Shown here: positions 24,310 to 39,115 of the stretch, piece by piece
Position numbering within the stretch: the stretch's first letter is position 1
Layout: each line of letters opens with the position of its first letter
From: Pachypanchax playfairii
Taxonomy: Eukaryota > Chordata > Actinopteri > Cyprinodontiformes > Aplocheilidae
Assembly: GCA_006937955.1 (NCBI GenBank)
Contig: SSNP01000008.1
Coordinates: forward strand, 7,058,083 to 7,122,082
Length of the DNA: 64,000 nt
Direction: 5' to 3'
Translations under genes and position numbers: made by a program
The notes under the pieces: generated by a model
The model's input: the letters and a program-made list of their open reading frames with translations, nothing else
The model's database searches: none
Told to the model about the DNA's origin: nothing

Positions 24310-26198
24310 ATGAAGATGAAGCAGATTTGGATTGTACTAGTTTTAATTCATCATGGATGTGAGTATAGTGTTTAACGTTCGTTCTGGAAGTGTGTTTCTG
24401 TTAGTTGAGAAGGAAAAGACTTTTTAGGATTTTTTTTGTTTGCATTCAAGAGATTTTGGGTGTGGTTTCATTACTATATTACTATATTAAAAACATTTAC
24501 CTTGAATTCTAACTAACATCAACTATTTTATTTACTCTTTTAATATTCAGACTCACTAATTCCAGTGACGAAAGGTCAACTTGGTGAACCTGTAACCTTC
24601 ACATGTTTGTTTGAGAATGTGGACTACAGTAACACCAGAGTAAAGTGGTACAAACGGAGAATAGGTGAAACTCTTAAATAATTACTACAATGATGAAAAC
24701 CACAACTGATCCAACATTTGAACAAGGCTTTGCTTCTTCACGATTTGATGCAAATTATATATCAGCAAAGAGCACGTTGACCATCCTGAAGACTGTCAAA
24801 GAGGATGAAGCACTGTATCATTGTGCAATGTTGACGTGGAAGATGGATCTTTGGAATGGGACTTTTTTGTCTTTAAAAGGTAGCACAAGGCTCCTCATCG
24901 TCAACAGTGTGGTTGAAAATATTGTTCTTAAATTCATCATTTAATTTTTGGTTATGTCCATTATTTGAGCCCTATTTTTTCTCACATATTTATTATCATG
25001 CCTATTTCCACTCCTCTATTTTTCACAGGGACGAATGTGCGAACAACAAATTACACTGTTGTTCAGTGGCCGGCGGTATCTGATTCAGTTCAACCAGGAG
25101 ATTCTGTGACGCTCCAGTGTTCAGTTCTTTCTGATAATCAGATTTCATCTTGTCCGAGTGAACACAGCATGTCTTGGTTTGGAGTTCGTAAAGATAAACG
25201 TCATGGAAACATCCTCTACACCAGTAAAAACAAATCCTATGAATGTGACAGGAAATCTGACAATTCATCTACTTCACAAAGATGTGTTTATAACTTCACA
25301 AAGAAGGTCCATTCCTCTGATAGTGGGACTTACTACTACGCTCTGGCCACATGTGGGGAAATTTTATTTGGAAATGGAACAATGCTTGAAATTACAGGTA
25401 AGTGTGTGTGTGTGTGGGGGGGGGGGGGCTTGTTTTTCTAACCTCGTGAGGACCAGTTTCCAGACATCTACTATCTTTCTGGGGTCTGAGGGTTTTTGTG
25501 GGGACAGAAGCCTAGTCCCCATAAGGGGGACTCCCCTTTTTAGGGTTAGGGGTGTGGTTTATAGGTATGGTGTGAATAGAGTTTTAGTAAGTCTTAGGGT
25601 TAGTTATAGATCAGTAATGGTTAAGGTCAGTAAAAGGGTTTAGGTTAGGTATAAATCTAGTTACTAAAATCAATGGAAGTTAATGGACGGTCCCCATAAG
25701 GATAACAAAACAAACATGTGTGTGTGTGTGCGTGTTAGAGTGCAGTGGTGTTTTACAGATGGACAGTAGGATTCTACCACTGGTGTGCACTGTCTTGATC
25801 GTGAGCCTCTTGGCCTGCCTTCTTACCCTCGTCCAGAAAAAGTCAGATTCCTGTGATGGTAATACAGCTTATTTCACCAAACAGCATCAATTCTGTTTTC
25901 ATTGATGATGTTATTTAGAATTGCTGGAAAATTCTTTTTATTTGTTTTGTCTGTGGATTGTCATATAATATAATTTTCTGTTTTGCAACTCCAGTATATG
26001 TGCACAGAAATGTTGTGCAAAGGAATCCAAAGGTAAGATTATTAAAAAAAAACATAATATTGTGTTTCTGTCTATTGTTACTGTTCATATTCCAATGTTC
26101 TCTATAAATTCTCTTAGAAAGAGGAGGATGCACAGATTTACACCACTGCAGTTTTTACTATGATAAAACGTGAGCGCGATGGAAGAAAAGATGTATAA
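24310..26198 (+). pseudogene. NITR-like receptor D, frameshifted (plus-strand lineage)
   Basis: Exons 24310-24358, 24551-24879, 25029-25397, 25739-25858, 25995-26032 and 26118-26198 can be recognised. In the V-like exon the frame that starts VTFTC and VKWYK hits TAA at 24679, just after GETLK. The rest (ITTMMK, then ALYHCAM and FLSLKG) is in another frame. The exon length (329 bp) is one base short of what the junction phases need, so a single-base deletion near 24679 explains it. The second domain is open and has FGNGTMLEI, but YYC has become YYY (TAC for TGC), losing the canonical cysteine. The transmembrane exon acceptor (GTGTTAG in a GT-rich tract) is weak. The tail has QIYTTAV, not a canonical ITIM. 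Two independent lesions favour a pseudogene; a sequencing error cannot explain both. Confidence 0.7.
25436..25712. repeat. Intronic fold-back repeat in receptor D
   Basis: The intron between the second Ig exon and the transmembrane exon holds a block that starts CCTCGTGAGGACC and ends GGTCCCCATAAGG. These are imperfect inverted ends. GTCCCCATAAGG also occurs internally near 25516-25530, and GTTAGGG-type strings lie between. The block is bordered by GT-rich DNA on both sides. Similar elements are common in teleost introns. No coding capacity is seen. Confidence 0.6.
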
Positions 26199-27383
26199 TT
26201 CACAGACGACTGCTGTCGGGGCTTTTGGACTGGAACAGGAAGTCACTAGCTGGACTAACTTTGTGCTCTTGGCTGAAACTGTCCCCTCTGTAATACCACA
26301 GAGGTTTTAGAGACAGAAGTGACAAGTGGGCGGAACTACACACTTATCTGTGACACCTAATTGAACAAAACACTGCATCATAAATTCTATCAACCCTTTG
26401 TGGAACAGCATTTACCAGTAAATAGATTAGATTGACAAAAATGTGTTTTAGAAAGTTTGATGGAGTTTAATATCTCAAGATGAATCAAGATGAATTCCTT
26501 GCTAGTTTCACAAAAACAGATCAGTCTCTTATATTTATAGAACTCCAACCATATGAGTCCCAAAGATGCTCAATCAGACCAAAATGTTTATGCTTGACTG
26601 TAGCCCTGTCAACACCATGGATATGTTACCCACTAGATAATTAAATAAAATGTGGATATTTTTGGATATGTTTTCTTGTTATTTACTATAACATCAGAGT
26701 TTAAGCTTTGAATGTGTGTGTGTATGGAGGGTGTGTGTGTTTACAACTGTCATTGCATAAAATGGCAGGAACATAAGAGGTACAGGCATTTCTTCATGTT
26801 GCAGCTTTGCTTTTTCACATAAAGGAGCCACATGCACCAAAGTATCTACACCCAGTGTGCTGCATAGGTGGTAAAATAGTAACGGTGTTAGGGGATCGGA
26901 TTTAGCAAAGCTAATATGAAACAATTGAGTTTAATTCTAATTATATATTTAAAATTTGCCAAAGTTTTGTGTGTCGGCAGATGTATTTATCAAAACAGAT
27001 GTATTTCTTGAAGATTTGGACAGAAGCAGCATTGTGTCCTGCAGAGGGCACTATAATAACTGGATAATGTTACATGGTGATTTGCACCTTTTTGTCTTAA
27101 AAAAAGAAAAAAAATGTTAGTAGATTTTCATTCATGTTTCTGCCCATTACACAAAATGAAACATTGAGTAATACAGTGAAGTGAATGGCTTTGTCTTTAT
27201 TAAGCATTTGAAGCAGTGGTCAGTGTGAAAGTCCAGAATTGTTTCTGTTAGACAACAGAACAGGAGCTTTTGTTTAAAAAATATACAACAAATTATGTAT
27301 ATAATATCTGTTTTATTTATCTTAAATGAAAACAACATATGTTTACAAAAAACAATTGTTATATGTTCAGTGCAGGTTCCGCT
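26199..27383. other. Spacer between receptors D and E (convergent 3' ends)
   Basis: D reads rightward and E leftward, so both 3' ends face this AT-rich spacer. No gene, RNA or clear repeat is recognised apart from short GT-rich patches near 26714-26740. Confidence 0.5.
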
Positions 27384-30204
<2,821 letters not shown>

Positions 30205-30308
30205 TATGATAAAACACAATTTTCTCATACAGCTGACTGTATGCCTTCCTATCTCAATACTAAGTTTGTCACAAAATGTTCAGAGTCTACAAAGTGGAAA
30301 TCTTCCTG

Positions 30309-30313
30309 ATTGG
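30309..30313 (-). promoter_or_regulatory. CCAAT box upstream of receptor E
   Basis: ATTGG on the plus strand is CCAAT (GCCAATCAGG) on the gene strand, about 105 bp before the ATG at 30204. Confidence 0.5.
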
Positions 30314-30914
30314 CTGAAATGCAGAAGGTGCACCCCCTCCCTCTCTTGTCATAAAGCCATTTTATCATGCACAAAAACTAGTGGAAATTCCATTATTTCA
30401 CATGTTTTGACACATGAATTTGAACAGGAAGGGACATAGAATTAATTTTATGAAGTGACCAGCCTTTTAAGAGCCATGTGTGCCTTAAAAGTTAATTAAA
30501 TAGATATAATTTAATTTAACGTGACACATTTTTGAAAGTGGCTGAGGAAAAACGAGTGGCTACTCAGAACATCATAGTCAAATACTTGTGTGTTAAATTT
30601 CAAAAACAAGGTGTAATATTTAGTTTAATAACAATGTGTCTTAGCATTAGGAATTGGTGAGAACATAATTATTATGCTGTTGTGGGTTAACAATAGAAAA
30701 CTGTCCTGAATTAATGAAGCAGGCATTGAAAGGTGGTGCTACTAATTCCTACAGGTTTTCCAATGTTGATGGATTAAATACATCCACCCCCCCACACCCA
30801 CACCCCCCACCCACTCCCCACCCTCATCTGCATAATAGCAGTGTTGGAACACATTGTGGTACCAGACTCTTGTTAGTATTAGATGAAAAGTATTGTATTT
30901 CCTATATTAATTGC

Positions 30915-31320
30915 TTATGGGGAAATTTGGCTCTGCATTTGACCCATTTGACCTCACGGTGAGGAGCAGAGGGCAGCCATATTGAACAGCGCCCGGGGGG
31001 CAGTTTTGGGGTTCAGTTTCTTGCCCAAGGATACTTCGACATGTAGCCTCTTGCCGGGTCACAGGATCAAGCTCTGGTTTCCCAATCGGAGGATGACCTC
31101 CTTCCCGACAGACTACGGCCGCCCCGAGGCAGCGGTGGTTGGAGGGTCTGGTGGCGCTGGTGTCTGGCAGCCTCGCCTCTGTCAGTGCGTGTCCCAGGAC
31201 AGCTGTGGCTACAGCGTGTGTGTGTGTGTGTGTGAATGGGTGAATGACATACGCTGTGAAGTGCTTTGGGGGTCGCAGGACCTGAGTAAAGTGCTATACA
31301 AGTACACGCCATTTACCATT
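30915..31320 (+). repeat. Teleost SINE-like element
   Basis: Block order: CAGCGCCCGGGGGGCAG, GGTTCAGTTTCTTGCCCAAGG, GTCCCAGGACAGCTGTGGCT, a GTGTGTG tract, AATGGGTGAATGACATAC, GCTTTGGGGGTCG and a CTATACAAGTACACGCCATT ending. This order is widespread in fish repeats. Base composition is much more GC-rich than its neighbours. Related copies occur at 28080-28215, 32550-32790 and, in the other orientation, 48543-48832. Confidence 0.6.
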
Positions 31321-32549
31321 TATGGAACTATTCTATCAAAAAGCAGGAATATTGCAAACAAAACCATGCCAACTTCCTGAAAAAAGTGCAAACATGTTTT
31401 TTCCAAAAACCTAACCCTCATCCCCTATATAATGTACATTTTGTAATAATCATATATCTTTGATTAATTCTGAATGAACAGAAACTACAACTTTAGCTCC
31501 AGATTGTGAATCAGTCTTTTTGAACAAAGATCCACGACCTTCTCTAATTGTGTAAAAGTAAAACAGCTCCAGTGCGCCTGCACTTTTTGAACTCCAATAC
31601 AATTTTCTCAGAACTTTCCAGGGGCAGCGGCGTTGCATCGCTCAATGATTTGATTTACTTACTATGTCGTCCTCATAAAGAATGAAACAGTACTGAAAGA
31701 TGACTCACAGTCTATCTCAGTTATGTGGTTTAGTTTTTCTATGCATTGCAATCTTTTGAGATGTAAAACGATTTTTTGTTTACTGTAAGAAGAAATGCAT
31801 TTAAACATAGATAATCAATTAGTTAATTAATTGTCTGTACTTTTCCATTAATGTAAAATAGCATTGTCATTTTCTTATAGATTAAAGGAGCTCGCAAACA
31901 AACTGTATCAGAAACAAGATCCAAACCACATTTCCTTCTTAGTAAGCAGCACAAAGGGCCTTTAAAGCATTCTGTTTTTCTGCATATGACAAATCATCAG
32001 TGCTTTTAACTTGGAAAACACCTGACTCTGGGCCTCCAATATGAGCCTCAGGAGGAAACAGGTTGAGGTTAGATGAGCCTTATGTGAAAACATTGCCGCA
32101 AGAGCTAATTTTAGCTTCAGTGGTGAATCTTGTTACGTTTCACTGAAAGTCTCTAAGTGTGCTCAGTTGAAAGTGTGAAGCATCAGCCATATGGATTTAG
32201 AATCATTGACTAATTTATACACCAATTTTTTAAAACAGCCAAGGAAACTACAGCATGGCTTTCACTCTATATGAGGAAGTCAAAAGCTGATCTCTGGAGT
32301 AAGGTCTCCTCAATGTCTCTAATTCATTTCTGAAAGATTAACAATATATGACTAATGGCCATTTCACACTGTGGGATTTACAGCAGTTGTAGACAAAATC
32401 TTTTAACATGAAAAATCATAAGAAAACTTTTAGTTGTTAGCTTGAATTGATGATCTGCAGTCGTTCAGTGTGACAGGCTCAAAGATAGCTGAATCAGCAC
32501 TTTCACAACCAAAGACAAGATATAATAAACTTCCATTCATGTTCATTCG

Positions 32550-32790
32550 TTAGGGGAGGCCGTTGCAAAGGAGGTACTTTAGAGCAGGTTGTCTGGTAAC
32601 TGGGGGGTCATTGGTTTGAATCCCTGCTCCATCTGAAAAAAGATCACTTTGTTGTTGCATCCTTGGGCAAGACAATTCACCCACCCTGAATGTTTGGTGG
32701 TGGGTCAGAGGGTCAGCCGCACCTCTGTCATTGTGTGCCCCAGGGCAGCTGTGGCTATAATATTTGTGGCACTGGCTGATCAGTCAAAAG
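32550..32790 (+). repeat. tRNA-derived SINE with recognisable pol III boxes
   Basis: The head reads TTAGAGCAGGTTGTCTGGTAAC and then GGTTTGAATCCC. These resemble an A box (TRGYNNANNNG) and a B box (GGTTCGANTCC), as expected for a tRNA-derived SINE promoter. The body ends with the CCCAGGGCAGCTGTGGCTATAA block shared with the element at 30915. One mismatch in the B box and missing 3' parts suggest an old copy. Confidence 0.6.
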
Positions 32791-33129
32791 AACTTTAATT
32801 ATTATGTTAATGTGTTTTTTTAATGGCTTTACAATCACTGGGCAAAATTAGGTGGTTAATGTGTTTCATTCAGAGGCTCATGGCTAAAAAGGTTGAAAAG
32901 TTTCCCAAAACTACCAAAACTTGCCCAAACAGAAGGACTAACAAGAATTCTTATTTGACGTGATTTTAACCAGTGGATGTAGTTTGTGCATACAGAGAGC
33001 AAAATAGTAGAAGAAAATAATCAACAAAGCTGTTGTTGAAAGATCTTATATTACAAGCATTGGTCCAGTTGGTATAAAAAAAGGCACAAAAAAGAAAACA
33101 ATTTGCAAAGGCTTTCCTTATCAAATCAG

Positions 33130-33530
33130 AACATTCTTTTTTTTAAAAGGTGCAATATGTAAGAATTCTTAAGTGAAATACTCACAACAGTCTAATGTCC
33201 CACTGATGTTGAAAGTAAAGTTACAAGGTATCAGATTTTGATCTTAGCTGGCTGGGTGGTCACCAGTTTCTGTCACTTTAAAAATGGTGTTCAGGGACAG
33301 AATCATTGTTTACAATAGCTATTCCATGTCCAGACTTCCTGGTTCCATACACTCTCAGAAATAGAGGTACGAGACAAGAACATTTTTCTACCTATAGGTA
33401 AATTGTTTAAAAATGTTAAAAGTACAATATTGGTCTTTAAAAGGTCACAAATGCCCCTCTAAGGGTTCAAATTGATATAAAGTACAAATTTGTACCATTT
33501 CATCTGCACCTGCAACCCTGGCCAAGGCTG
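33130..33530. repeat. Two MITE-like fragments
   Basis: At about 33145-33170 TTAAAAGGTGCAATATGTAA resembles the ends of the TTAA element inside gene H. At about 33350-33530 ACACTCTCAGAAATAGAGGTAC and several GTAC/AAAGGT strings resemble a common fish MITE. No complete inverted partner ends were found, so both look truncated. Confidence 0.4.
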
Positions 33531-33691
33531 ATTAATCTCCATTTTATTAAATATTAACACTCAAAAACCTGAACACCACAGAATGATTTCCAATTTTAAA
33601 CAAATTTATTTTGAGAAGTCATGAAGACAAATTACATTAAATGCCAAAAAAATGTTTAAGGAGTGATGCGCAGGCGATGTTAGATTTCCAG

Positions 33692-35642
33692 TCAGAGTCG
33701 TTTTGAATCTCCTCTGACAGAAGAGTAAACACAGTCTCTGTTCTCTTTCTTCTTCTCATGTTCAGTGTTTCTTGTTGACAAATTCAGTGCAGAATAGTTC
33801 ACGACAGTTGTTTCTCTTTCCTGCAAAAATACACGTGTGAGCATATCCATTAGAAAAAAACCCCACAAAATAAGGCTAAAACATCAAGATAGTTTACACA
33901 AACATGGCTGCAAGCTTGACAACAGACTTTATAAGGTAGAAGACACATATTGAAAGAAACTTGAAATGTTTATATTATCAGAAAAGTTACACTTAAAACG
34001 CTAAAATTGACCATCATCAGTATATTTTAATGTTTTAGTCCTTTGGGCAAGTTAATTTCTGCAGAACATGAAAAGAACTGTCAATTAAAAAGGAAAATCT
34101 TAGCATGGATTATATGAGTATATAAAAACATATGTATTTACCAATTGATGTTCAGCAGTTGACTCGTCATTTCCAGGGTACTGTGAGGCCCTTCTTGTTC
34201 CTGTTGTTAAAGAAATATAAACATACTGCTGGTTAAGTACAGCTTATCATCTGTGGAATGAGTTATTAAAATGTTATAAATGGTGTGATCAACCTTTGCC
34301 AAAGCTCAAATCTCTTTTTTGAATGATATAGATGAGAAAGAGGATCACAGTCACGCTGCAGAACAACAGTCCTCCAAGCACAAGAATAACTGGGTCCATT
34401 TCTGCCTCTTTAAAAAACACACAGACACACTCACATTTAATGTTAAAATCACAAACATGTAGAAAACTCTTATATTACAGTCATTTTCAATTTAACAAAC
34501 AATTTATGTTAAAAGCTTAACTATTAACTGCTGACAATATTTTTAAACATCTACACTTAAGAGTCCAACAACATTTTGTTTAAGATGCATGAACAAACTT
34601 GAGGATTCAAAACAGTAAATACATACTTGCATCCACGTGAGTTCCATTCCCAAACAGTATGTTCCCACAAGTAACCACAGCACAGTAGTAGGTCCCAAAA
34701 TCTGAGGAGTCCTGTAATGTTTTGGACAGATGGTAGGAACAACTTCTCCCCTCGTCTTCATCAGTGACGTTGCCGTGAGTGTAAATAATATTTGGATTGA
34801 AGTTTCGTGAGCCGGATCTGAACCAGTGTAAACTGTGTTTTGCTGGACACTGGACTCTTGTTTCTTGGTTCTTGGAGAGAAGCGAACATTGGAGAGCCAT
34901 CGTATCCCCCAGCCGGAGTTCGGAAGTGTCTGGAATTTGTTTCACATAAACAGCTGTCTGCTCGTTACAATCTGTGTAAAAATATTAAAAGAAGAGTTCA
35001 AACTTCTCAACAAATTATTTTAAAAATTTAAATATTAGTAGTTGAAAACAGATGAAAAATGTTGGATTGTAATATATCTTACCCTTGATAGTCAGGAAGG
35101 ATCCATTAGAAAAAAACTGTGCATATTCTGTTCCACTTTGACAAAAATAAAAAGCTTCGTCATCTTTCTCAACAGAAATGATAGTTAGAAACAACTTGTT
35201 ATTTTCTTTTTTGACTCTAAAACGAGTTTCATTGAATGGCTCCTTCAATTTTATGTCTCCATAAACTCCTGAAGCAACAGTTTGGATTGCATATCCCAGA
35301 GACTGTTTATACCAATGAAAGAATCTGTCTTCATTCTGAAGGGATGAACAGGAAAAATCGACACCGCTGCCAAGTTCAGTCTCAATTGTAGTGATCTCTT
35401 GAGGAACTCCAGCAGACTGAATAAGGTCTGAGGAAGAAAGAAAATGTGATTAAATATAAGAAAATGATCAAAAATGGGTAATAATCAACCATATTCAACA
35501 CATCAAGGCCTATCTAATGTTCTGGTGTTGTTTTTTAACAATTGCGCAACAAAAAACTGTTTGGGCGTAGTTGTCAATGTAGAAATAAACCACACTTACA
35601 GACAGTTCTAAGAAGAATCAAAGCAGCCAGTCTTCCGATCAT
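33692..35642 (-). CDS. NITR-like inhibitory receptor F (minus-strand lineage, ITIM)
   Basis: Minus-strand exons: 35642-35600, 35427-35083, 34971-34627, 34407-34294, 34200-34142 and 33820-33692. They give an intact 344-residue frame. Signal peptide MIGRLAALILL. Domain 1 (about 15-129): FSCSSL, HWYKQSLGY, AFYFCQ, ending FLTIKG. Domain 2 (about 130-244): LQCSLLSK, LHWFRSG, TYYCAVVTCG and a full J-like FGNGTHVDA. The transmembrane helix is neutral. The exon 4 donor reads GTTGAT, weaker than GTAGGT at the same place in H, yet the phases need it. The tail has VNYSAL (Tyr about 311), a canonical ITIM, and a distal CVYSSV; the pair with basic residues between is typical of this lineage. It is the least damaged minus-strand copy. 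CCAAT box at 35741-35745. Confidence 0.83.
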
Positions 35643-35740
35643 CGTGGCGCAGGGGTCTTGTGTCACACTGCTCATGTCTTTCCACCTGATAAACATGTGA
35701 TCACAAGATGATCAAGTTTTGCAAAGAAGACAACAACATG

Positions 35741-35745
35741 ATTGG
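35741..35745 (-). promoter_or_regulatory. CCAAT box upstream of receptor F
   Basis: GCCAATCATG on the gene strand, about 99 bp before the ATG. Same sequence and spacing as upstream of H and I. Confidence 0.5.
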
Positions 35746-37534
35746 CTGAAGTGTGAATGAATATCTGCCTACACTTACCAGGATCACTTCTGATCATTTG
35801 AAAATGTGTTTGATGATCCCACAGTGTTATTTTACAAAAGCTGAGAACAGTGTAAAGTTGTTCCATAAAAAAAACAGTAACACTGTTGAGTTTTTTTATT
35901 AATTTCGTATTTATGGGCACATTTTAGGACTTAGAAGTGTTCAAACTGCTGCAAACTGTGATGAGTGACACTGAGAGAAAAGACAGATTTCCAAAACTTT
36001 ATTTTTACAGAGAAGTTTTTTGCCTTAAGAATAACTCTGCTGACTCAGCTTTGTGATACCAACAAACTGGGAGGATTTGAAATGATCAGTTACCATCAAA
36101 TATAAACTAATATATTCCCATGCCTTTCAAAGCAACAAACTATAACTGGTTAGATCAAAAATATGCTTATTTATAACTTTAGATGGAATCCTGATTTACA
36201 CTGTAACCAGAGAGCATCTCCTTCATTCTACTCCACGAATTTGGTCCTAAGGGCTCATCGTCTGTAACGTTTTAGATGTGTCACTGCTTCAACGCACCTG
36301 ATTCAAATTAAATTCCTGCTTTGCATGTTCGGTTCTGCAGAAGCCTGTGTATAACCGTTTATGTCATGTAGCTAAATGAGAACCTGACTGAGACAAGAAC
36401 AACAAGGAACTTCAACAAGGATCAACAAACTGCAGTTTTATGTCTGTGTTGTTCTCATCAGCATCATAAAGAATTAAAGGAAAAATCCAGAGTTTTTTTT
36501 CGCATTTCCTCCACCATTGTACAGTATTTGTAATATTTGTCATGTTCACACTGAACTTCTAGTTTTAGTCTTTTATCTTGGTTTACATATTGATCTTTTG
36601 TAGTCACTGTTCGGCATTGAGTTTTGTAAACGAAAGTATTTTATCTGTACTGTCTTTCCTTTGTGAAAATCAAGTCCTGTTTCATCAGAGTCTTTCACTT
36701 TCTGAATTTTGTTCCGTCATGCTAATTTTTTTCTTAATCATCAGCTCACCTGCAACATATTTATCACGAGCTTCCTTTTTTATTCATTCTCCCAGTTTGC
36801 AGCTGTACTTTGCCAGTTTGTTTTTGTATTCTTGGGTTTTTGATGCATTTCATTGAGTTTAGTCTTGAGTTTCCGTCCTCTGTTCATCATGACATGTTGA
36901 GATTCAGGACTTTATTTCATTTTGTTATGATTATTTTTCTGTATCTAGATTTTTCACTCACTATCACACAACTATTTATGATCACAATCAAGTACATTTT
37001 TCATGTAAAAGCATTTACTGTTACAAAGTCTGTGGTGAGGGAGTTCTCTGACCTTTGACTAACTGCTGAGGGTAACGTTCAAAGCAGATTTGACATCAAG
37101 CTTCAACAGGATGTGTGAAGATACAGAAAGTGTGAGTGAGTTTAGGTGAGATGGTAGGGGCATAGGGAGGGGGGTGGGGTGGACCGGGAGTGGCACAAAC
37201 ATCAAAAAACTATTTTAACCACAATTATATTCAATAAACATTTATAAAAAAACATGTTGGATGCAACATTGTTTTAGAATCATGTTAAAAGCTTCATACA
37301 GAGCAAGCAATGAATTTACATATTAGTTTGTAAAACTGGGTGTTCGGTACCTTTTGTTGGTCATTTTGAGCAGTTTCATATTGACTGACATGTTTGTTAA
37401 GCGTGGGTGGATGTGTTGTTAGGACTCTTAAACACTTGCCTGACAATGCCAGTGGAAAATAAAAAAAACAAACAAACAAACAAACAATCAAAAGCATAGT
37501 CCAGAAAATTTCAACAATAATTCATTCAGTCATT

Positions 37535-37740
37535 TTGTAATTATTTATTTATACAGTGCCAGTTCATATTAAAAGTAATTTCAAGGCACTTTACAGAAAA
37601 ATTAAGTCCAAATAAAATGAGAAATGCTTTTTAAGTTGTGAGATTATTTTGCTGCCACTGGTCTTGATGCAAAACCTTAACCTAATACTTCATGTGAAGC
37701 AGGAAGAAAGGCCCCTCTGAAACCCCTAGTTGAGAATTTA
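37535..37740. repeat. Dispersed fish repeat fragment
   Basis: Contains TTATTTATACAGTGCCAGTTCATATT, AGGCACTTTACAGA and a following AGGAAGAAAGGCCCCTCTGAAACCCC block. This resembles a widespread teleost repeat with AAGGCACTTCACAGA. No ends are defined. Confidence 0.4.
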
Positions 37741-38624
37741 ACCACAGTGAAGTGGTTTATATGCAGTGTTTTTGTTGAACAGTTTGTACAGACAGGAAAA
37801 GCAAAGTGTTCACTACTCTGCATATCTGAAAGTGTGTTAGAGTGGCTGAACCCACATAAACAGAGACAAGACCTATTTTGTTTGTGTGTTTATCTACGTA
37901 TTTGTTGTTTGCTGGAGTTGTTGATAAAACAGACCATCAGCTTCCATCTCTGGTGTTCTTTAGAGTTGTTTCTGTACAGAATGAGGTTCAAGATTTTTTT
38001 AGCCTTAAAACTGTATTTGCTAGACACAAGATGGAAGTTGGGACCAAGTTGTTGTTCTGTTTGTTTGAAATTTGTCTAACAAGAACAAAGACTAGTCAAC
38101 ATTTAGCAAATAGAAGCTAATCCTACAGGAAGATGAGTTCCTATTTCAATACGAGTTTTTTAAAACAACATTTATGCCAGAATTCTGAAATAAAACATTA
38201 AGATCACTGAATGAAGTTCCTTACATTCTGAATAAAATAGCTAAAAGAGCTGATTTTCTGCCTTTAGTGCAACTAAAACCAGCCAGGGGGATGATAAAGT
38301 GCTAATTAGGAGAAACTTTGTTACAGGAACCATCAAAAAGTAATTTTCACTTTTCATATTAGTATGGAATTGTGTATGTTTTCGTTACTGTGGATAACCA
38401 GGTGTTTGACACTTGAGAAACATGAGCTCATTAATTATGTTTGATGGCTAAAACCATGTGTACAGTTATCTCAACACAAATAACGTGTAGCTAGCCTGAG
38501 CTGCTTGTTTAAAAATGAAGGGGAAACATTTACCGATAAAGATCAGAGCAACATTTGATTTTATTATCAGTCAATTTGTGGTTGCTGTACCCCGCCACAC
38601 ATGCCACAACAATATATGTATAAT

Positions 38625-39115
38625 GTTAAATGTGGCTGCATGGTGGTGCAGTTCAAAGCACTATTTGCTTCTTCAGCAAGAAGGTCCAAGATTCAAAACT
38701 CCAGCCCAGCAAACTTCAAAATTCAGCAGTGGTCTTTCTGAACGTTCTCCCTCTGCATGTGTGGATATCCCGTGGTGGAATTCAGTCTCCATGCATATAT
38801 TTGGAAGTAAAGCAAAATAAACACATTAAAACAGATTTAAAACCTCCTTAAATTATTTTTGTTGCTAATAAAAACACATTTAATTGCCAACTCTAAACTG
38901 ATCCTGTCCAGGCCAGATAGAGACAAACTGGTGACCTGGCCTGATGTTGTCCTCGTGCATACGTAAGTTGTCCCCAGGTTTCCTCCCACAGACCAAACAT
39001 ATGCATGTTAAGTTCATTTGCCTTCAGAGTGCATGTGATTGGTTGTTTGTCTCAATGTGACTTTGTTATGAGTTGGAGACCTGTCCAGGATGTAACCTGC
39101 CTCTTGTCCAATGAT
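38625..39115 (+). repeat. Teleost SINE-type composite repeat
   Basis: Starts GGCTGCATGGTGGTGCAGTT, continues with CAGCAAGAAGGTCCAAGATTC and later has TTTCCTCCCACAGACCAAACATATGCATGTTAA and GACCTGTCCAGGATGTAACCTGCC. This is the order of blocks of a very common fish repeat. Copies are at 48838-49140 (same orientation) and 56995-57225 (opposite). Confidence 0.6.

Larger units (their letters stand above)
30314..33691. other. Repeat-rich spacer between receptors E and F
   Basis: Holds several SINE or MITE-like blocks listed separately and a C-rich stretch at about 30783-30823. No gene is supported; the plus-strand frame at 30982-31380 is inside a SINE. Confidence 0.5.

Noticed and set aside
25158..25643. 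161-codon plus-strand frame overlapping receptor D
   Set aside because: Wrong-frame shadow of the second Ig exon running into the intronic repeat.
30982..31380. 132-codon plus-strand frame
   Set aside because: It lies wholly within a SINE-like repeat and its composition comes from that repeat.
32585..32640. tRNA gene candidate with a B-box-like GGTTTGAATCC
   Set aside because: There is no foldable acceptor stem or complete cloverleaf, and it is followed by the SINE body, so it is a tRNA-derived SINE head.
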